Shown here: positions 35,684-45,221 of the stretch, one piece after another
Numbering within the stretch: position 1 is the first letter of the stretch
How the letters are laid out: each line of letters starts with the position of its first letter
DNA from: Flavobacterium sp. MC2016-06
Lineage (GTDB): Bacteria > Bacteroidota > Bacteroidia > Flavobacteriales > Flavobacteriaceae
Assembly: GCF_009711165.2 (NCBI RefSeq)
Contig: NZ_WMID02000002.1
Location: 124,001 to 188,000 of the forward strand
Direction of reading: 5' to 3'
Length of the DNA: 64,000 bases
Translations under genes and position numbers: made by a program
Notes under the pieces: model-generated
Databases searched by the model: none
What the model saw: the letters and a program-made list of their open reading frames with translations, nothing else
What the model was told of the DNA's origin: nothing

Positions 35684-36586
35684 ATGAAAAAAATAGTATT
35701 TTATCTAGCGTTAATGTTTTTAAGCACTCAAATGCAGGCTCAAAAAGATTTTCAGGGAATGGCAGTTTATGAGTCTAAAACGCAGGCTCCTAAATTTGAA
35801 GGAATGCGCGGTAATCGTGACATAACGCCAGAAATGCAGAAGAATATTGAGGAAAGAATGAAACAAATGCTTGAAAAAACATTCATTCTAAATTTCGATA
35901 AATCAGCATCAATCTATAAAGAAGAAGAAAAACTTGAAGCTCCGGGACAGCAGCAAGGAGGAATGAGAGTTATGATGAACTCTTTTATGGGAGGCGGCGG
36001 AACTTTTTACAAAGATGTAAAAACCAAAAGTTACACAGTAGATAAAGAATTTATGGGTAAAGAATTTCTAGTTGTAGATTCTCTGCCAAAACTAAATTGG
36101 AAATTAGAACAAGAAACCAAACAAATTGGCGGTTACACTTGTTACAAAGCCACAGCTGTAAAAGAAGCAAGCAAAACTGATTTTAGAAATTTTAGACCTA
36201 AAAATGACGACGATAAAAAAGCAGAAGTAAAAACGGATGATACTAAAAAAACGTCTGGAGAAACCAAAACAAATTTTGCAGACAATTTTGAAATACCAAA
36301 AGAAATAACCATAACTGCTTGGTATTCTCCTGAAATTCCAGTGAATCAAGGACCTGAAAATTATTGGGGTCTTCCGGGTTTGATCTTAGAAATAAATGAT
36401 GGAAAAACGGTAATTTTATGTTCAAAAATTGTTTTGAATGCTAAAGATAAAGTAACCATAAAACCTTCTACAAAAGGCAAAGTAATTTCGCAGAAAGATT
36501 ACGACGATACCGTAATTAAAAAAATGGAAGAATTTAGAGAAATGAATCGTGGCCGTGCAGGTGGTCCGCCTCCGATGGGAAGATAA
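35684..36586 (+). CDS. GLPGLI family protein
   Basis: Periplasmic or outer-membrane-associated Bacteroidetes protein of unknown function, named from the motif seen here as NYWGLPGLILEINDG near residue 225. The 300 residues begin with a signal peptide (ending STQMQAQ). A Lys/Asp-rich insert (FRPKNDDDKKAEVKTDD) precedes the signature, and the C-terminus is Arg/Gly/Pro-rich (RGRAGGPPPMGR). It lies 38 bases before an outer-membrane receptor gene, the usual genomic partner. TACATTTG at 35632-35639 is a candidate -7 element. Confidence 0.9.
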   Translation: MKKIVFYLALMFLSTQMQAQKDFQGMAVYESKTQAPKFEGMRGNRDITPEMQKNIEERMKQMLEKTFILNFDKSASIYKEEEKLEAPGQQQGGMRVMMNSFMGGGGTFYKDVKTKSYTVDKEFMGKEFLVVDSLPKLNWKLEQETKQIGGYTCYKATAVKEASKTDFRNFRPKNDDDKKAEVKTDDTKKTSGETKTNFADNFEIPKEITITAWYSPEIPVNQGPENYWGLPGLILEINDGKTVILCSKIVLNAKDKVTIKPSTKGKVISQKDYDDTVIKKMEEFREMNRGRAGGPPPMGR

Positions 36587-36624
36587 CCGTATGATTTAAA
36601 TTATTTATTCTAAGCATTTTTTAA

Positions 36625-39315
36625 ATGAACAAAATTCTACTGCTTTTCGCTTTTTTAATTACCTCAATTTCTTTTTCACAAAGTATTGTTCGTTTTGATG
36701 GTTTCATTCAAGACGGACAGAAAAATCCGTTGGAAATGGCCAATATTATGGCTGTAAACGTTGTTACAAAAGCCATGGATTCTTACGGAATAACAAACGA
36801 TAAAGGAAAGTTTCAGCTGAGTCTGAAGCCAAATACAGCTTACATTATTAAAATTAGTTTTTTGGGAATGAAATCTAAAGAAATGGAGATTTCGACCAAA
36901 ACAGAAAACATGACTCAAAATATTGTTTTGGATGATGCAGGAATAGAATTGGAAGGTGTTGAAATTGTACGCGAAATGCCAGTTTCTATAAAAGGCGATA
37001 CCATTGTGTACAATGCCGATTCTTTTAAATCAGGAACAGAAAAAAAGCTGGAAGATGTACTTAAAAAACTTCCGGGCGTTGAGGTAAATGCCGATGGCGA
37101 AATAGAAGTAGAAGGAAAAAAAGTGTCTAAATTAATGGTTGAAGGCAAAGATTTCTTTGATGGAGATACCAAATTAGGTGTTAAAAATATTCCAGCAGAC
37201 GCTATTGATAAAATTCAAGTTTTACGAAATTATAATGAAGTTGGCGCGCTGAAAGGTCTTGAAAATGATCAAGATAATGTGGCAATGAATATTAAACTGA
37301 AAGAAGGTAAAAAGAACTTTTGGTTTGGAGATATGACTGCAGGAATAGGTGTTGCAGAACTAGACAGCCGTTATATTATTAACCCAAAATTGTTTTATTA
37401 CAGTCCTAAATACAGTATAAATGTAATTACCAATTTTAATAATATTGGCGAATTACCACTTACGGCTCAGGATTATTTTAAGTTTACTGGAGGTTTTAAA
37501 AACATGATGAAAAAAGGCGGAAGCAGTTTTAATGTTTCGTCTAATGATCTAGGAATTTCAGTTTTAAGAAACAATCGTGCTAAAGAAATTGAAACCAAAT
37601 TTGGAGCTACAAACTTCGCCTATTCCGTTACCAAAGAATGGAATATTAGCGGTTTTGGAATACTTTCTACTTCAAAAACAGATTTAGAAACAAAGTCAAA
37701 AACTACAATTTTAGATTCGGGCGATCAGCAGAACAGAGACGAATTAACCCATCAAAAAAATAATTTAGGACTCTTTAAATTGAGTTCAAGTTACAAACCA
37801 AATAAAAAACTTCAGTTTGATTACGACATCTTAACCAAGATATCAAAACAAGATGAAGATACCGATTTACTGCGCGAATCTGTAGTCGATAATGTTTCTG
37901 CAACCGAAACAATTTTAACAGGCAAAAAACAAGATCCAACATCAATAAATCAAGATTTGAGTTTGTATTACACACAAAGTGATAAAAATATTTTTGCTTT
38001 TGAAATGCAGCATTTATATCAAGACGAAAATCCGTTTTATAACGCCAATTTACGTTCACAGCCTTTTGATCTTTCAGGCTATATTCCTGGACAAAACAGA
38101 AACGATTTAAATCAAGATCGATTTGTAAAAACCAATAAACTAGACACTAAATTAGATTATTACTATATGGTTACACCAAAAAGTAATATCAATATCACAT
38201 TAGGAAATACGTATTCGTATCAAAATTTCAATTCACATATCTTTCAAATGTTAGATAATGGCGCTAGAAATGATTTGGATAGTGCCGAAAATAACAATAA
38301 TGTAAAGTATACTTTTGATGATGTTTTTCTAGGGTTTCATTATAAAATCTTAGCAGGAAAATTTACTTTAACGCCCGGTGTAAGCCTGCACTCGTACGGA
38401 ATGAAAAACACACAGTTAGGAACAGATTATTCGCAGAACTTTATGAAAGTCCTGCCTGATTTCTTCGCTTTATATCAAATTAAAAAAGCAGAAACATTAA
38501 CCTATAATTTTTCTCTGACCAATGATTTTACCGATATCAATCAACTGGCTTCAGGTTTTGTTCTGTCAGATTACAGCAGTTTATTTCGCGGTAATCGTTA
38601 TTTAGAAAATGCAACATCACAAGTGCATTCATTGCGTTACTTTAAATACAATATGTTTAATTTTGAGAATATTTTTGCCAACGCAACCTATACCAAAAAA
38701 ATAGACGCCATAAAAACCAAAGCCGATTTTACAGGAATTAATCAATCGTCAACACCTTATAATTCTAATTTGGCCGATGAAACTTTTACAGGAATGGGAA
38801 ATTACGGGCGTTCTTTTTTAAAGAATTATAAAGCTTCGGTTAACGCAACTTTTAATTGGTCAAAATTCAACAATATTCAGAATAATGTATTAGCAACCAC
38901 AGAAAGTTTCAGCCAGAGTTATACCGTAAAAGCAGCAACAAACTATAAAAACATGCCCAATCTAGAGCTTGGTTACAATGCTTTAATTAATAAATACAGT
39001 GGGTCTACTTATTATACAGACAAACCATTCGCACGATTAGATTATTATTTCCTAAATAGCTTTTCGTTTGTTTCAGAATATGAATTTTACCATTATTATA
39101 ATTCAAATAAAACAGTTGATAACGAATATGACTTCTTGAGCGCTAGTTTAATTTATCAAAAAAAGGACAGCAAATGGGAGTATAAAATTTCGGCAACTAA
39201 TTTATTAAATACAACTTATTTAAATGACGACAGTTTCTCGCAGTTTTCTACGCGAGTTTCACAATATACCGTACAGCCACGTTATATTATCTTCTCTATG
39301 AAGTATAATTTATAG
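36625..39315 (+). CDS. TonB-receptor-like outer-membrane protein with carboxypeptidase-like domain
   Basis: The 896 residues show a signal peptide (LITSISFSQ), a CarboxypepD_reg-like domain (about 22-105: VRFDGFIQDGQKNPLEMANI), a plug-like domain (IKGDTIVYNADSFKSGTEKK, LEDVLKKLPGVEVNADGEI), and a large barrel ending YIIFSMKYNL. This is the outer-membrane beta-barrel family that co-occurs with GLPGLI genes, possibly gated by TonB, though I do not see a clear TonB box. Cargo unknown. It is co-transcribed with the GLPGLI gene. Confidence 0.87.
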   Translation: MNKILLLFAFLITSISFSQSIVRFDGFIQDGQKNPLEMANIMAVNVVTKAMDSYGITNDKGKFQLSLKPNTAYIIKISFLGMKSKEMEISTKTENMTQNIVLDDAGIELEGVEIVREMPVSIKGDTIVYNADSFKSGTEKKLEDVLKKLPGVEVNADGEIEVEGKKVSKLMVEGKDFFDGDTKLGVKNIPADAIDKIQVLRNYNEVGALKGLENDQDNVAMNIKLKEGKKNFWFGDMTAGIGVAELDSRYIINPKLFYYSPKYSINVITNFNNIGELPLTAQDYFKFTGGFKNMMKKGGSSFNVSSNDLGISVLRNNRAKEIETKFGATNFAYSVTKEWNISGFGILSTSKTDLETKSKTTILDSGDQQNRDELTHQKNNLGLFKLSSSYKPNKKLQFDYDILTKISKQDEDTDLLRESVVDNVSATETILTGKKQDPTSINQDLSLYYTQSDKNIFAFEMQHLYQDENPFYNANLRSQPFDLSGYIPGQNRNDLNQDRFVKTNKLDTKLDYYYMVTPKSNINITLGNTYSYQNFNSHIFQMLDNGARNDLDSAENNNNVKYTFDDVFLGFHYKILAGKFTLTPGVSLHSYGMKNTQLGTDYSQNFMKVLPDFFALYQIKKAETLTYNFSLTNDFTDINQLASGFVLSDYSSLFRGNRYLENATSQVHSLRYFKYNMFNFENIFANATYTKKIDAIKTKADFTGINQSSTPYNSNLADETFTGMGNYGRSFLKNYKASVNATFNWSKFNNIQNNVLATTESFSQSYTVKAATNYKNMPNLELGYNALINKYSGSTYYTDKPFARLDYYFLNSFSFVSEYEFYHYYNSNKTVDNEYDFLSASLIYQKKDSKWEYKISATNLLNTTYLNDDSFSQFSTRVSQYTVQPRYIIFSMKYNL

Positions 39316-39406
39316 TATTTTAAGTATTAAGTTTTGATTTTTGCAGCTTAGTTTTGTTAAGAATAAAATATCTTTACACTAAATAGTAAAAACCAAAATA
39401 TATAAC

Positions 39407-41647
39407 ATGCGTAATATTGTATGGAGTTTCTTAGTGATTATTTGTGTCACATTATCCGCCTTTTCTCAGACAAAAAATATAGAAAAAGGATCTTATCTGT
39501 CAGCCGATAAAGGACAGCAGATCAAATTAAATTTATTAGAAGATAATAAATTCGAGTTAGTTTTTTATTCAGGTAACTATGAAATAAAAGGAGATTCGTT
39601 GTTATTCTTAAAGAATAAAAATGCAAAAAGTATTTTTGATCTTGATTTTAAAAGAGAGAAAAATGCACAAAAAATAAAAGTTAAGTTTCAAGATTCAGAT
39701 TTTTATTCCCTTTTTATAGGTACGCAAAAAGGATCTGAGCCAGTTGTATACCAAAGACTTTCGGATATTAAAACGAAAATAGATCCTGCGTTCGAAAAGT
39801 TAAATGTAGAATTTGATATTGAAAGAGCAGATTATCTGTATTTGGCATACGAAGGATATGCAGCAGAAACAAAACTTTCTAAATATGCACTGCCAAAAGA
39901 TGTTTCAGAAGTAGAAATTAAATTTGAACCAGAAATTATGGGAGATTTAAATCTCTCAGGTTTTTTTGATAAAAATACAAAGGAGCTGAAAATTTCAGAG
40001 AAACAAGGAAAAAATTTATTAGTTTTTTTAAACGAAAAAGATGCACCGCCTGTCAAAGAACCAAAAGTTACTGCGCTGGAAAACCAAAGTATTTCTAATT
40101 GGACATATCCAGGGAAAAACGCATTAGCAGCAGATGATTTTGGGATTGACCCTCCAATAGTTGATACTACGGCGGTTGCTGTGGACGCGTCTCCTAAATT
40201 TATTTTTAAACTTAATGTTGAGAATAATTTAAAAAATGCCATTGCAAAAACAAAAGAAGCTAAAACTAAATTTTTGGTAGTTTATACAGACAGCAAAAAT
40301 ACTACAGTCAAAGCTGATTTTGAGACTTTTGTAAAAGATCAGGAATCACAATTAGGTTATTATATGTACGATACTTATTATCCTGACTACGATGTTTTTA
40401 ATTATTATTTGGCTACAGCCGATGATAAAAAGTGGCTTAAGGCTAATAAAATTTCAGACAATCCGAGTATTATTATTTTAAATGGAGACGGAGAAATTTT
40501 AACGACTGCTAAATCTACTTTAGACGAACAAAAAGCGAAGTTTAGTTATTATGATGACTTTTTTAAAAAACTGCAAAGAACTAATGTTTTATATAGTTTT
40601 AATACAGTTCTAAAAAATAAAAAAGCTACAGATGCAGCTTTAATTTCTGCTTTTAATAAAGTAGCAGTACTTGACCTGCCGTATAGTTATGATGCAGATT
40701 ATACAGTTGATAATGTTGAGAATCCAACAGATTTTAAATTAGATAAAACTGCTATAGATAAAAAAGAAGTTTCTCAAATTTGGAAAAAGCTAATAGAGGC
40801 ACATCAAAAAGATGCTCAACCTAATATGCTTTTAGTTAGAACAATTTTAAAAGAAATTAAAAACCAAGGTTTCTCTAAACAGTTTTTTAGTGAAGACAGA
40901 GTATTAAATGACACCGATTTCTTAGCAATAGATTATTTGATTAAACATTATGATGCAATTGAAAAAGCAGATGTAGAAACTGTAAATGAAGATGCTGCAA
41001 CTGCAAAAATCGGGAATTTGAGTACCGAAATTTCATCTGCATTACAAATGAACAATAACGTTTCGCAAGATGGAGTTGTAGGAAACGCAAATCAGAATAA
41101 GATTATTTCTATTTATAAAAAATTAATCACTGCTGGTAAAGGCGAATCTGAGTGTTACAAAAATTACTTTGCGTATCTAACTCAAGAAAGTGAAACAAGT
41201 GGCAATTATGCAGTTTATTTAAAAGAATTTGATACTTATTTTAATGCGTATTTATCACCAGAAAAAGGAAATGTAATCGAAAAACTAGACGAAATGTATA
41301 CAGCACTAGATTCTAGTTCTGAATATTTGTATGATGAAGGATGGAACTCGTTTAAAGATTATCATTCTAATTTGTGTAATTCGACCGCTTGGAGTGTAGT
41401 ATTAAAACCAGAAAATGCCAGCTATTTAAAAGCGGCGATTCAATGGTCAGAATATAGTTTGATAGTTACTAAAAACAATGCGTACTATCTAGACACACTA
41501 GCTCAATTGTATTATAAAGACGGACAAAAACAAAAAGCTATAGAAACGCAGACTTTGGCTGTAAAGTTTTTAAATGTTGATGTTGAAGAAGAAACAGCAA
41601 GTGAAATCCGTGAAACTTTAAATAAAATGCAAAACGGTACATACTAA
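39407..41647 (+). CDS. Large secreted protein with thioredoxin-like middle region, function unknown
   Basis: A 746-residue protein with a signal peptide (FLVIICVTLSAFSQ). Residues about 25-190 look like a beta-rich N-terminal domain, about 270-390 resemble a thioredoxin-fold module (AKTKFLVVYTDSKNTTVKADF, then NPSIIILNGDGEIL) but without a CxxC active site, and the rest is helical, ending in TPR-like segments (SEYSLIVTKNNAYYLDTLAQ, LYYKDGQKQKAIETQTLAVK). Such architecture suggests a scaffold or chaperone rather than a redox enzyme. TAGTTTTG at 39349-39356 is a candidate -7 element. A 24-base palindrome follows the gene. Confidence 0.7.
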   Translation: MRNIVWSFLVIICVTLSAFSQTKNIEKGSYLSADKGQQIKLNLLEDNKFELVFYSGNYEIKGDSLLFLKNKNAKSIFDLDFKREKNAQKIKVKFQDSDFYSLFIGTQKGSEPVVYQRLSDIKTKIDPAFEKLNVEFDIERADYLYLAYEGYAAETKLSKYALPKDVSEVEIKFEPEIMGDLNLSGFFDKNTKELKISEKQGKNLLVFLNEKDAPPVKEPKVTALENQSISNWTYPGKNALAADDFGIDPPIVDTTAVAVDASPKFIFKLNVENNLKNAIAKTKEAKTKFLVVYTDSKNTTVKADFETFVKDQESQLGYYMYDTYYPDYDVFNYYLATADDKKWLKANKISDNPSIIILNGDGEILTTAKSTLDEQKAKFSYYDDFFKKLQRTNVLYSFNTVLKNKKATDAALISAFNKVAVLDLPYSYDADYTVDNVENPTDFKLDKTAIDKKEVSQIWKKLIEAHQKDAQPNMLLVRTILKEIKNQGFSKQFFSEDRVLNDTDFLAIDYLIKHYDAIEKADVETVNEDAATAKIGNLSTEISSALQMNNNVSQDGVVGNANQNKIISIYKKLITAGKGESECYKNYFAYLTQESETSGNYAVYLKEFDTYFNAYLSPEKGNVIEKLDEMYTALDSSSEYLYDEGWNSFKDYHSNLCNSTAWSVVLKPENASYLKAAIQWSEYSLIVTKNNAYYLDTLAQLYYKDGQKQKAIETQTLAVKFLNVDVEEETASEIRETLNKMQNGTY

Positions 41648-41670
41648 AGTTAATACTTATGAAAAATGCA

Positions 41671-41694
41671 ATGGCTGTCAATATTGACAGCCAT
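41671..41694. terminator. Perfect 24-base palindrome after the unknown secreted protein
   Basis: ATGGCTGTCAAT fused to its reverse complement ATTGACAGCCAT. The following T-run is weak, so it may be a terminator or a protein site. Confidence 0.6.
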
Positions 41695-41791
41695 TTGTGT
41701 TTGTAATCAATCGCTTTCGGTAGTTTTTGTTGCTAAAAAAGCAAAGATTTTATATTGAAATGATTAAGTTTGAGTACTAAAATTAAAACGT

Positions 41792-43258
41792 ATGAAAAAC
41801 AAAATGATCCTAGTTTTAATTGCTTGCGGAGGTGTAGCTTTCTCTCAGGCAGTTAAAAAACCTTTAGTTTCGGCAATTACAGATAAAGATCTTAAAACAG
41901 ACATGTACCAAATGGCTGGAGATCACTTTAACGGCCGCGAAGCAGGAACTTTAGATGAGTTAAAAGTATCAATGTGGCTGGCTAATAAAGCTAAAGAAGC
42001 AGGAATGCTGCCAGCGGGTGATGATGGAACTTATTTTCAGTTTTTTGATTTGTACAGACATCAGGTTACAGCAAATACAAAATTTAAAATAGGAACAAAA
42101 CAATATAAACTGTGGAGTGAAGTTCTTGTAGCGGAAACTACCAATATAAAAGTTGAAGCACCATTAGTATATTTAGGAGCAACAACAAAAGAAGAGATTG
42201 AAAAAGCAGATATAAAAGGAAAAGCAGTTGTGATATTGGCTTCTAAAGAAGGAATTGCAGATGATATTTCTCTTTTTGACAGACGTTATCCTGGTCTTGT
42301 AAGAACTAAATATTATGACCTTTTAGCTAAAAAAGGAGCTTCGGCTATGATTTTGGTTGCAGATAAACTAGCAGAAGAAAGCTGGTCTCAAGTAGAACCG
42401 CAAATGACTAGAGGTATTTACGGAATTGAAGGCATTCGTGAAAAAATAGGTTCAACAATGCCTGTTTTTTGGGTACATGGCGATCAATTAGATTATTTAA
42501 AAAGCACTACAGATCTTTTGTCTACAGAAGTTGTTTCTGAAACCTATAAATATCCATCTGTAAATGTTGTTGGAACTATAGCGGGAACTGATGCGAAATT
42601 AAAGAGTGAATATGTTCTTTTTAGCGGGCATCAAGATCATGACGGAGTAAGACAAAAATACGGTAAAGACTCTATTTATAATGGTGCAGATGATAATGCA
42701 AGTACATGTGTAGCCATGTTGGCAATTGCTAGAGCGTATAAAAAACAACCTGGAAAAAGAACAGCATTGTTTGTTTTTCACGGTTCAGAAGAACGCGGAT
42801 TGTTAGGTTCAAGATGGTACGCTGCACATCCAACAGTTCCAGAAAAAGACATTGTTGCCGTTTTAAATGGTGATATGATTGGGAGAAATAATGTAAATCA
42901 AGCTGCTTTATTAGGTTCAAGTTCGCCACATGAAAATTCATCTGATTTGGTTGCGATAGCAAAACAAGCAAACGACGAAGGACCAAAATTTGACTTAGAT
43001 AAACTTTGGGACAGACCAGAGCATCCAGAATATTTTTATTTCCGTTCGGACCATTTGCCTTATGCAAAAAAAGGAATTCCATCGGTATTTTTTACTAGTG
43101 TTTTGCACAGTCAATATCACACTCCAATGGACGAATCAGAAAACATAGATTTCGTAAAATTGCATAAAATGACAGAATGGATATATCGTACAGGATGGAT
43201 TTTATCAAATGATGCGAGTCGTCCTAAAACGCTGCCAGATGTAAAATTAGAGCGATAG
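41792..43258 (+). CDS. Secreted M28-family zinc metallopeptidase
   Basis: Aminopeptidase-type exopeptidase, probably periplasmic. The 488 residues have a signal peptide (residues 1-18), an embedded PA domain (about 110-235), and the M28 catalytic domain with ligands visible in order: His-Asp in GHQDHDG, Asp in NGADDNAS, catalytic Glu pair in GSEERGLLGS, Asp in LNGDMIGRNN, and His in HSQYHTPMDE. All five metal positions are kept. TAAGTTTG at 41765-41772 is a candidate -7 box. Confidence 0.93.
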   Translation: MKNKMILVLIACGGVAFSQAVKKPLVSAITDKDLKTDMYQMAGDHFNGREAGTLDELKVSMWLANKAKEAGMLPAGDDGTYFQFFDLYRHQVTANTKFKIGTKQYKLWSEVLVAETTNIKVEAPLVYLGATTKEEIEKADIKGKAVVILASKEGIADDISLFDRRYPGLVRTKYYDLLAKKGASAMILVADKLAEESWSQVEPQMTRGIYGIEGIREKIGSTMPVFWVHGDQLDYLKSTTDLLSTEVVSETYKYPSVNVVGTIAGTDAKLKSEYVLFSGHQDHDGVRQKYGKDSIYNGADDNASTCVAMLAIARAYKKQPGKRTALFVFHGSEERGLLGSRWYAAHPTVPEKDIVAVLNGDMIGRNNVNQAALLGSSSPHENSSDLVAIAKQANDEGPKFDLDKLWDRPEHPEYFYFRSDHLPYAKKGIPSVFFTSVLHSQYHTPMDESENIDFVKLHKMTEWIYRTGWILSNDASRPKTLPDVKLER

Positions 43259-43295
43259 TTAATAAAAAAGGAGGTATTCCAGCAAAGTAATTTTG

Positions 43296-43368
43296 CTCGT
43301 AAAGACGCGAAGTCGCAAAGTTTTTTAAGTCATCATTTTAAAACTTTGCGACTTCGCGTCTTTGCGAG
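43296..43368. repeat. Large GCAAAGACGC palindrome
   Basis: Arms of 29 bases (43296-43324 and 43340-43368) are reverse complements at 28 of 29 positions, containing AAAGACGCGAAGTCGCAAAG. Same family as the smaller element at 29040-29110. Confidence 0.88.
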
Positions 43369-43382
43369 ATTTTGACATAAAA

Positions 43383-43412
43383 AAAACCGTCTCTTATTAG
43401 GAGACGGTTTTA
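43383..43412. terminator. Terminator downstream of metK
   Basis: Stem AAAACCGTCTC against GAGACGGTTTT, loop TTATTAG, with leftward A-run. Confidence 0.9.
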
Positions 43413-43432
43413 TTATATATTCAGGATTTGAA

Positions 43433-44683
43433 TTACAATCCAAAAGCCGTTTTTACTTGGTCAACAAAATCAAGTTTTTCCCATGTAAACAATTCAACAG
43501 TAACTGTTTTTTCATTTCCTCCAGGAGCAGAAAAAGTTTTAGTAACAGTTTCTGGTTTACGTCCCATGTGTCCGTAAGCAGCAGTTTCACTGTAGATAGG
43601 ATTTCTTAATTTTAATCTTTGCTCAATAAAGTAAGGACGCATATCAAAGATAGCTTCTACTTTTTTAGCGATTTCACCGTTCGTTAAGTTTACTTTAGAA
43701 GTTCCGTAAGTATCAATAAAAATACCCATTGGCTGTGCAACTCCAATTGCATAAGAAACCTGTACTAAGATTTCGTCAGCAACACCAGCAGCAACTAAGT
43801 TTTTAGCAATATGACGTGTAGCGTAAGCAGCACTTCTATCTACTTTACTCGGATCTTTTCCAGAAAAAGCACCACCACCGTGAGCTCCTTTACCACCGTA
43901 AGTATCAACGATAATTTTTCTTCCAGTTAAACCAGTATCACCGTGAGGTCCTCCAATTACGAATTTTCCAGTTGGGTTAATGTGGTATTGGATTTTATCA
44001 TTGAATAAATGCGCGTGAGTTGGATTTTTTGCAATGATTCTTGGAATCAAGATTTCAATAATATCTTTTTTGATTTTAGCTAACATTGTAGCCTCTTCAT
44101 CAAAATCATCATGTTGTGTAGAGATAACAATTGCGTCAATACGAGTTGGTTTGTTATCGTCGCTGTATTCTAAAGTTACCTGCGATTTAGCATCAGGACG
44201 TAAATAAGTAATTTCTTTGTTTTCACGTCTTAAAATAGCTAATTCCTGCAATAATTTGTGAGACAAATCAAGTGCCAATGGCATATAATTTTCAGTTTCA
44301 TTAGTTGCATAACCAAACATCATACCTTGGTCACCAGCACCTTGCTCTTCTGGCTTAGCTCTGTCTACACCTTGATTGATATCTGCAGATTGTTCGTGAA
44401 TAGCTGAAAGAATTCCACAAGAATTTGCTTCAAACATATATTCACTTTTAGTGTAACCAATTTTGCGGATTACATCACGAGCAATTTGCTGTACATCTAA
44501 GTAAGTATTCGATTTTACTTCACCAGCCAAAATTACCTGACCAGTTGTAACTAAAGTTTCGCATGCTACTTTTGAGTCAGCATCAAATGCCAAAAAGTTA
44601 TCAATTAATGCATCCGAAATTTGATCTGCAACTTTGTCTGGATGTCCTTCACTAACAGATTCTGACGTAAATAAATAAGCCAT
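43433..44683 (-). CDS. metK: S-adenosylmethionine synthetase
   Basis: Makes S-adenosylmethionine from methionine and ATP. The 416 residues contain [33 protein letters not shown], the nucleotide loop [11 protein letters not shown] and [19 protein letters not shown]. Length is about 30 residues longer than E. coli MetK owing to an insertion around residues 190-225 ([12 protein letters not shown]). The 5' leader of about 180 bases holds a terminator and overlapping short reading frames (separate entries), suggesting attenuation control. Confidence 0.97.
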   Translation of the reverse strand: MAYLFTSESVSEGHPDKVADQISDALIDNFLAFDADSKVACETLVTTGQVILAGEVKSNTYLDVQQIARDVIRKIGYTKSEYMFEANSCGILSAIHEQSADINQGVDRAKPEEQGAGDQGMMFGYATNETENYMPLALDLSHKLLQELAILRRENKEITYLRPDAKSQVTLEYSDDNKPTRIDAIVISTQHDDFDEEATMLAKIKKDIIEILIPRIIAKNPTHAHLFNDKIQYHINPTGKFVIGGPHGDTGLTGRKIIVDTYGGKGAHGGGAFSGKDPSKVDRSAAYATRHIAKNLVAAGVADEILVQVSYAIGVAQPMGIFIDTYGTSKVNLTNGEIAKKVEAIFDMRPYFIEQRLKLRNPIYSETAAYGHMGRKPETVTKTFSAPGGNEKTVTVELFTWEKLDFVDQVKTAFGL

Positions 44684-44735
44684 AATAATGTATTAAATTT
44701 GTTTTAAATTAAAATATGCGAGGAAAAATAATTGC

Positions 44736-44767
44736 AAAAAAGGCTAAAGGAGAATTCCTGCTTTAGC
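44736..44767 (-). terminator. Terminator inside the metK leader
   Basis: On the minus strand GCTAAAG and CTTTAGC (44761-44767 and 44743-44749) form a stem followed by CTTTTTTGC. It lies about 55 bases before metK, so read-through is needed for expression; consistent with an attenuator. Confidence 0.72.
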
Positions 44768-44815
44768 ATTTTTTAATACCGAAACTAAATCTTTCCAGTA
44801 CTCATAACGAACCAT
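44744..44815 (-). CDS. Possible metK leader peptide, 23 codons (overlapping an 11-codon alternative)
   Basis: An ATG frame of 23 codons encodes MVRYEYWKDLVSVLKN and seven further residues, with its TAG inside the right arm of the leader terminator, so its translation would melt the hairpin. A second ATG five bases earlier (44818-44820) opens an 11-codon frame, MKWFVMSTGKI, stopping at 44785 where TTTAGT could pair with the terminator's GCTAAA. Which, if either, is translated is unknown. Met content is low compared with the leaders further on. Confidence 0.4.
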   Translation of the reverse strand: MVRYEYWKDLVSVLKNAKAGILL

Positions 44816-44867
44816 TTCATTATGAAGAGGTTGCAATCAGTTCAAATTTTTCCTCTGTATTCGGGTG

Positions 44868-44897
44868 CAAAGGTATGAAACCATTTTGATTTGCAAA
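44868..44897 (-). promoter_or_regulatory. Candidate metK promoter
   Basis: On the minus strand TTTG (44894-44897), 18 bases, TACCTTTG (44868-44875). The predicted start near 44862 gives a leader of about 180 bases. Confidence 0.75.
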
Positions 44898-44940
44898 TTA
44901 AAGTTCCTCTTTTTTTATTTTTTTAAGTAGAAATTTAACA

Positions 44941-44962
44941 TAGTATATTAGTTTGATAGGGT
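44941..44962 (-). promoter_or_regulatory. Candidate sulfur-regulon operator (shared motif), site 1
   Basis: Minus strand reads ACCCTATCAAACTAATATAC. It matches the site at 48213-48233 at 16 of 21 positions. It lies upstream of the leader-A promoter. Confidence 0.5.
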
Positions 44963-44985
44963 AATAGAAATATTTTCTGTTTTTC

Positions 44986-45017
44986 TTTGGTCGATTGAAA
45001 AATAGTTTGCAACTTTG
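44986..45017 (+). promoter_or_regulatory. Candidate promoter of leader A
   Basis: TTTG at 44986-44989, 20 bases, CAACTTTG at 45010-45017 (one mismatch to TAnnTTTG). Start expected near 45023, about 17 bases before the leader ATG. Confidence 0.6.
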
Positions 45018-45039
45018 CCCCATCAAAATAACAAAAACA

Positions 45040-45105
45040 ATGAAAACAACAATGTGTAATATGTCTTGTAAGATGCCGGAGATCTCCGCAGAGGCACTAT
45101 TGTAG
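45040..45105 (+). CDS. Leader peptide A (21 codons, Met/Cys-containing)
   Basis: ATG frame [20 protein letters not shown] plus one Leu and a TAG. Met at codons 1, 5, 8, 12 and Cys at 6 and 10. Codons 17-19 include GCAGAGG (45088-45094), complementary to CCTCTGC (45134-45140) in the left arm of the following terminator, giving a competing antiterminator. A TGCC/GGCA hairpin with CGGAGATCTCCG inside (45074-45096) can instead sequester this segment. A ribosome stalled at the Met/Cys codons would free it; a ribosome at the stop would cover it. Precedes the TonB receptor gene. Translation is inferred, not shown. Confidence 0.65.
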   Translation: MKTTMCNMSCKMPEISAEALL

Positions 45106-45130
45106 TTTTTTTTAATAAAAAATATATTAG

Positions 45131-45158
45131 AAACCTCTGCAGATGCAGAGGTTTTTTT
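45131..45158 (+). terminator. Attenuator terminator A
   Basis: Stem AAACCTCTGC against GCAGAGGTTT, loop AGAT, then T-run; located between leader A and the TonB receptor, 63 bases before its ATG. Confidence 0.88.
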
Positions 45159-45221
45159 ATTTCTATAAACAATCAAATCAAAACCATTTTAAGCCAAAAT
45201 AATACTAAATCAGAAAAAGTA

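Noticed and set aside
44898..45176. 92-codon minus-strand frame
   Set aside because: It lies opposite leader A and its terminator; its repeated SASAE words are the complement of the hairpin, not a protein signal.
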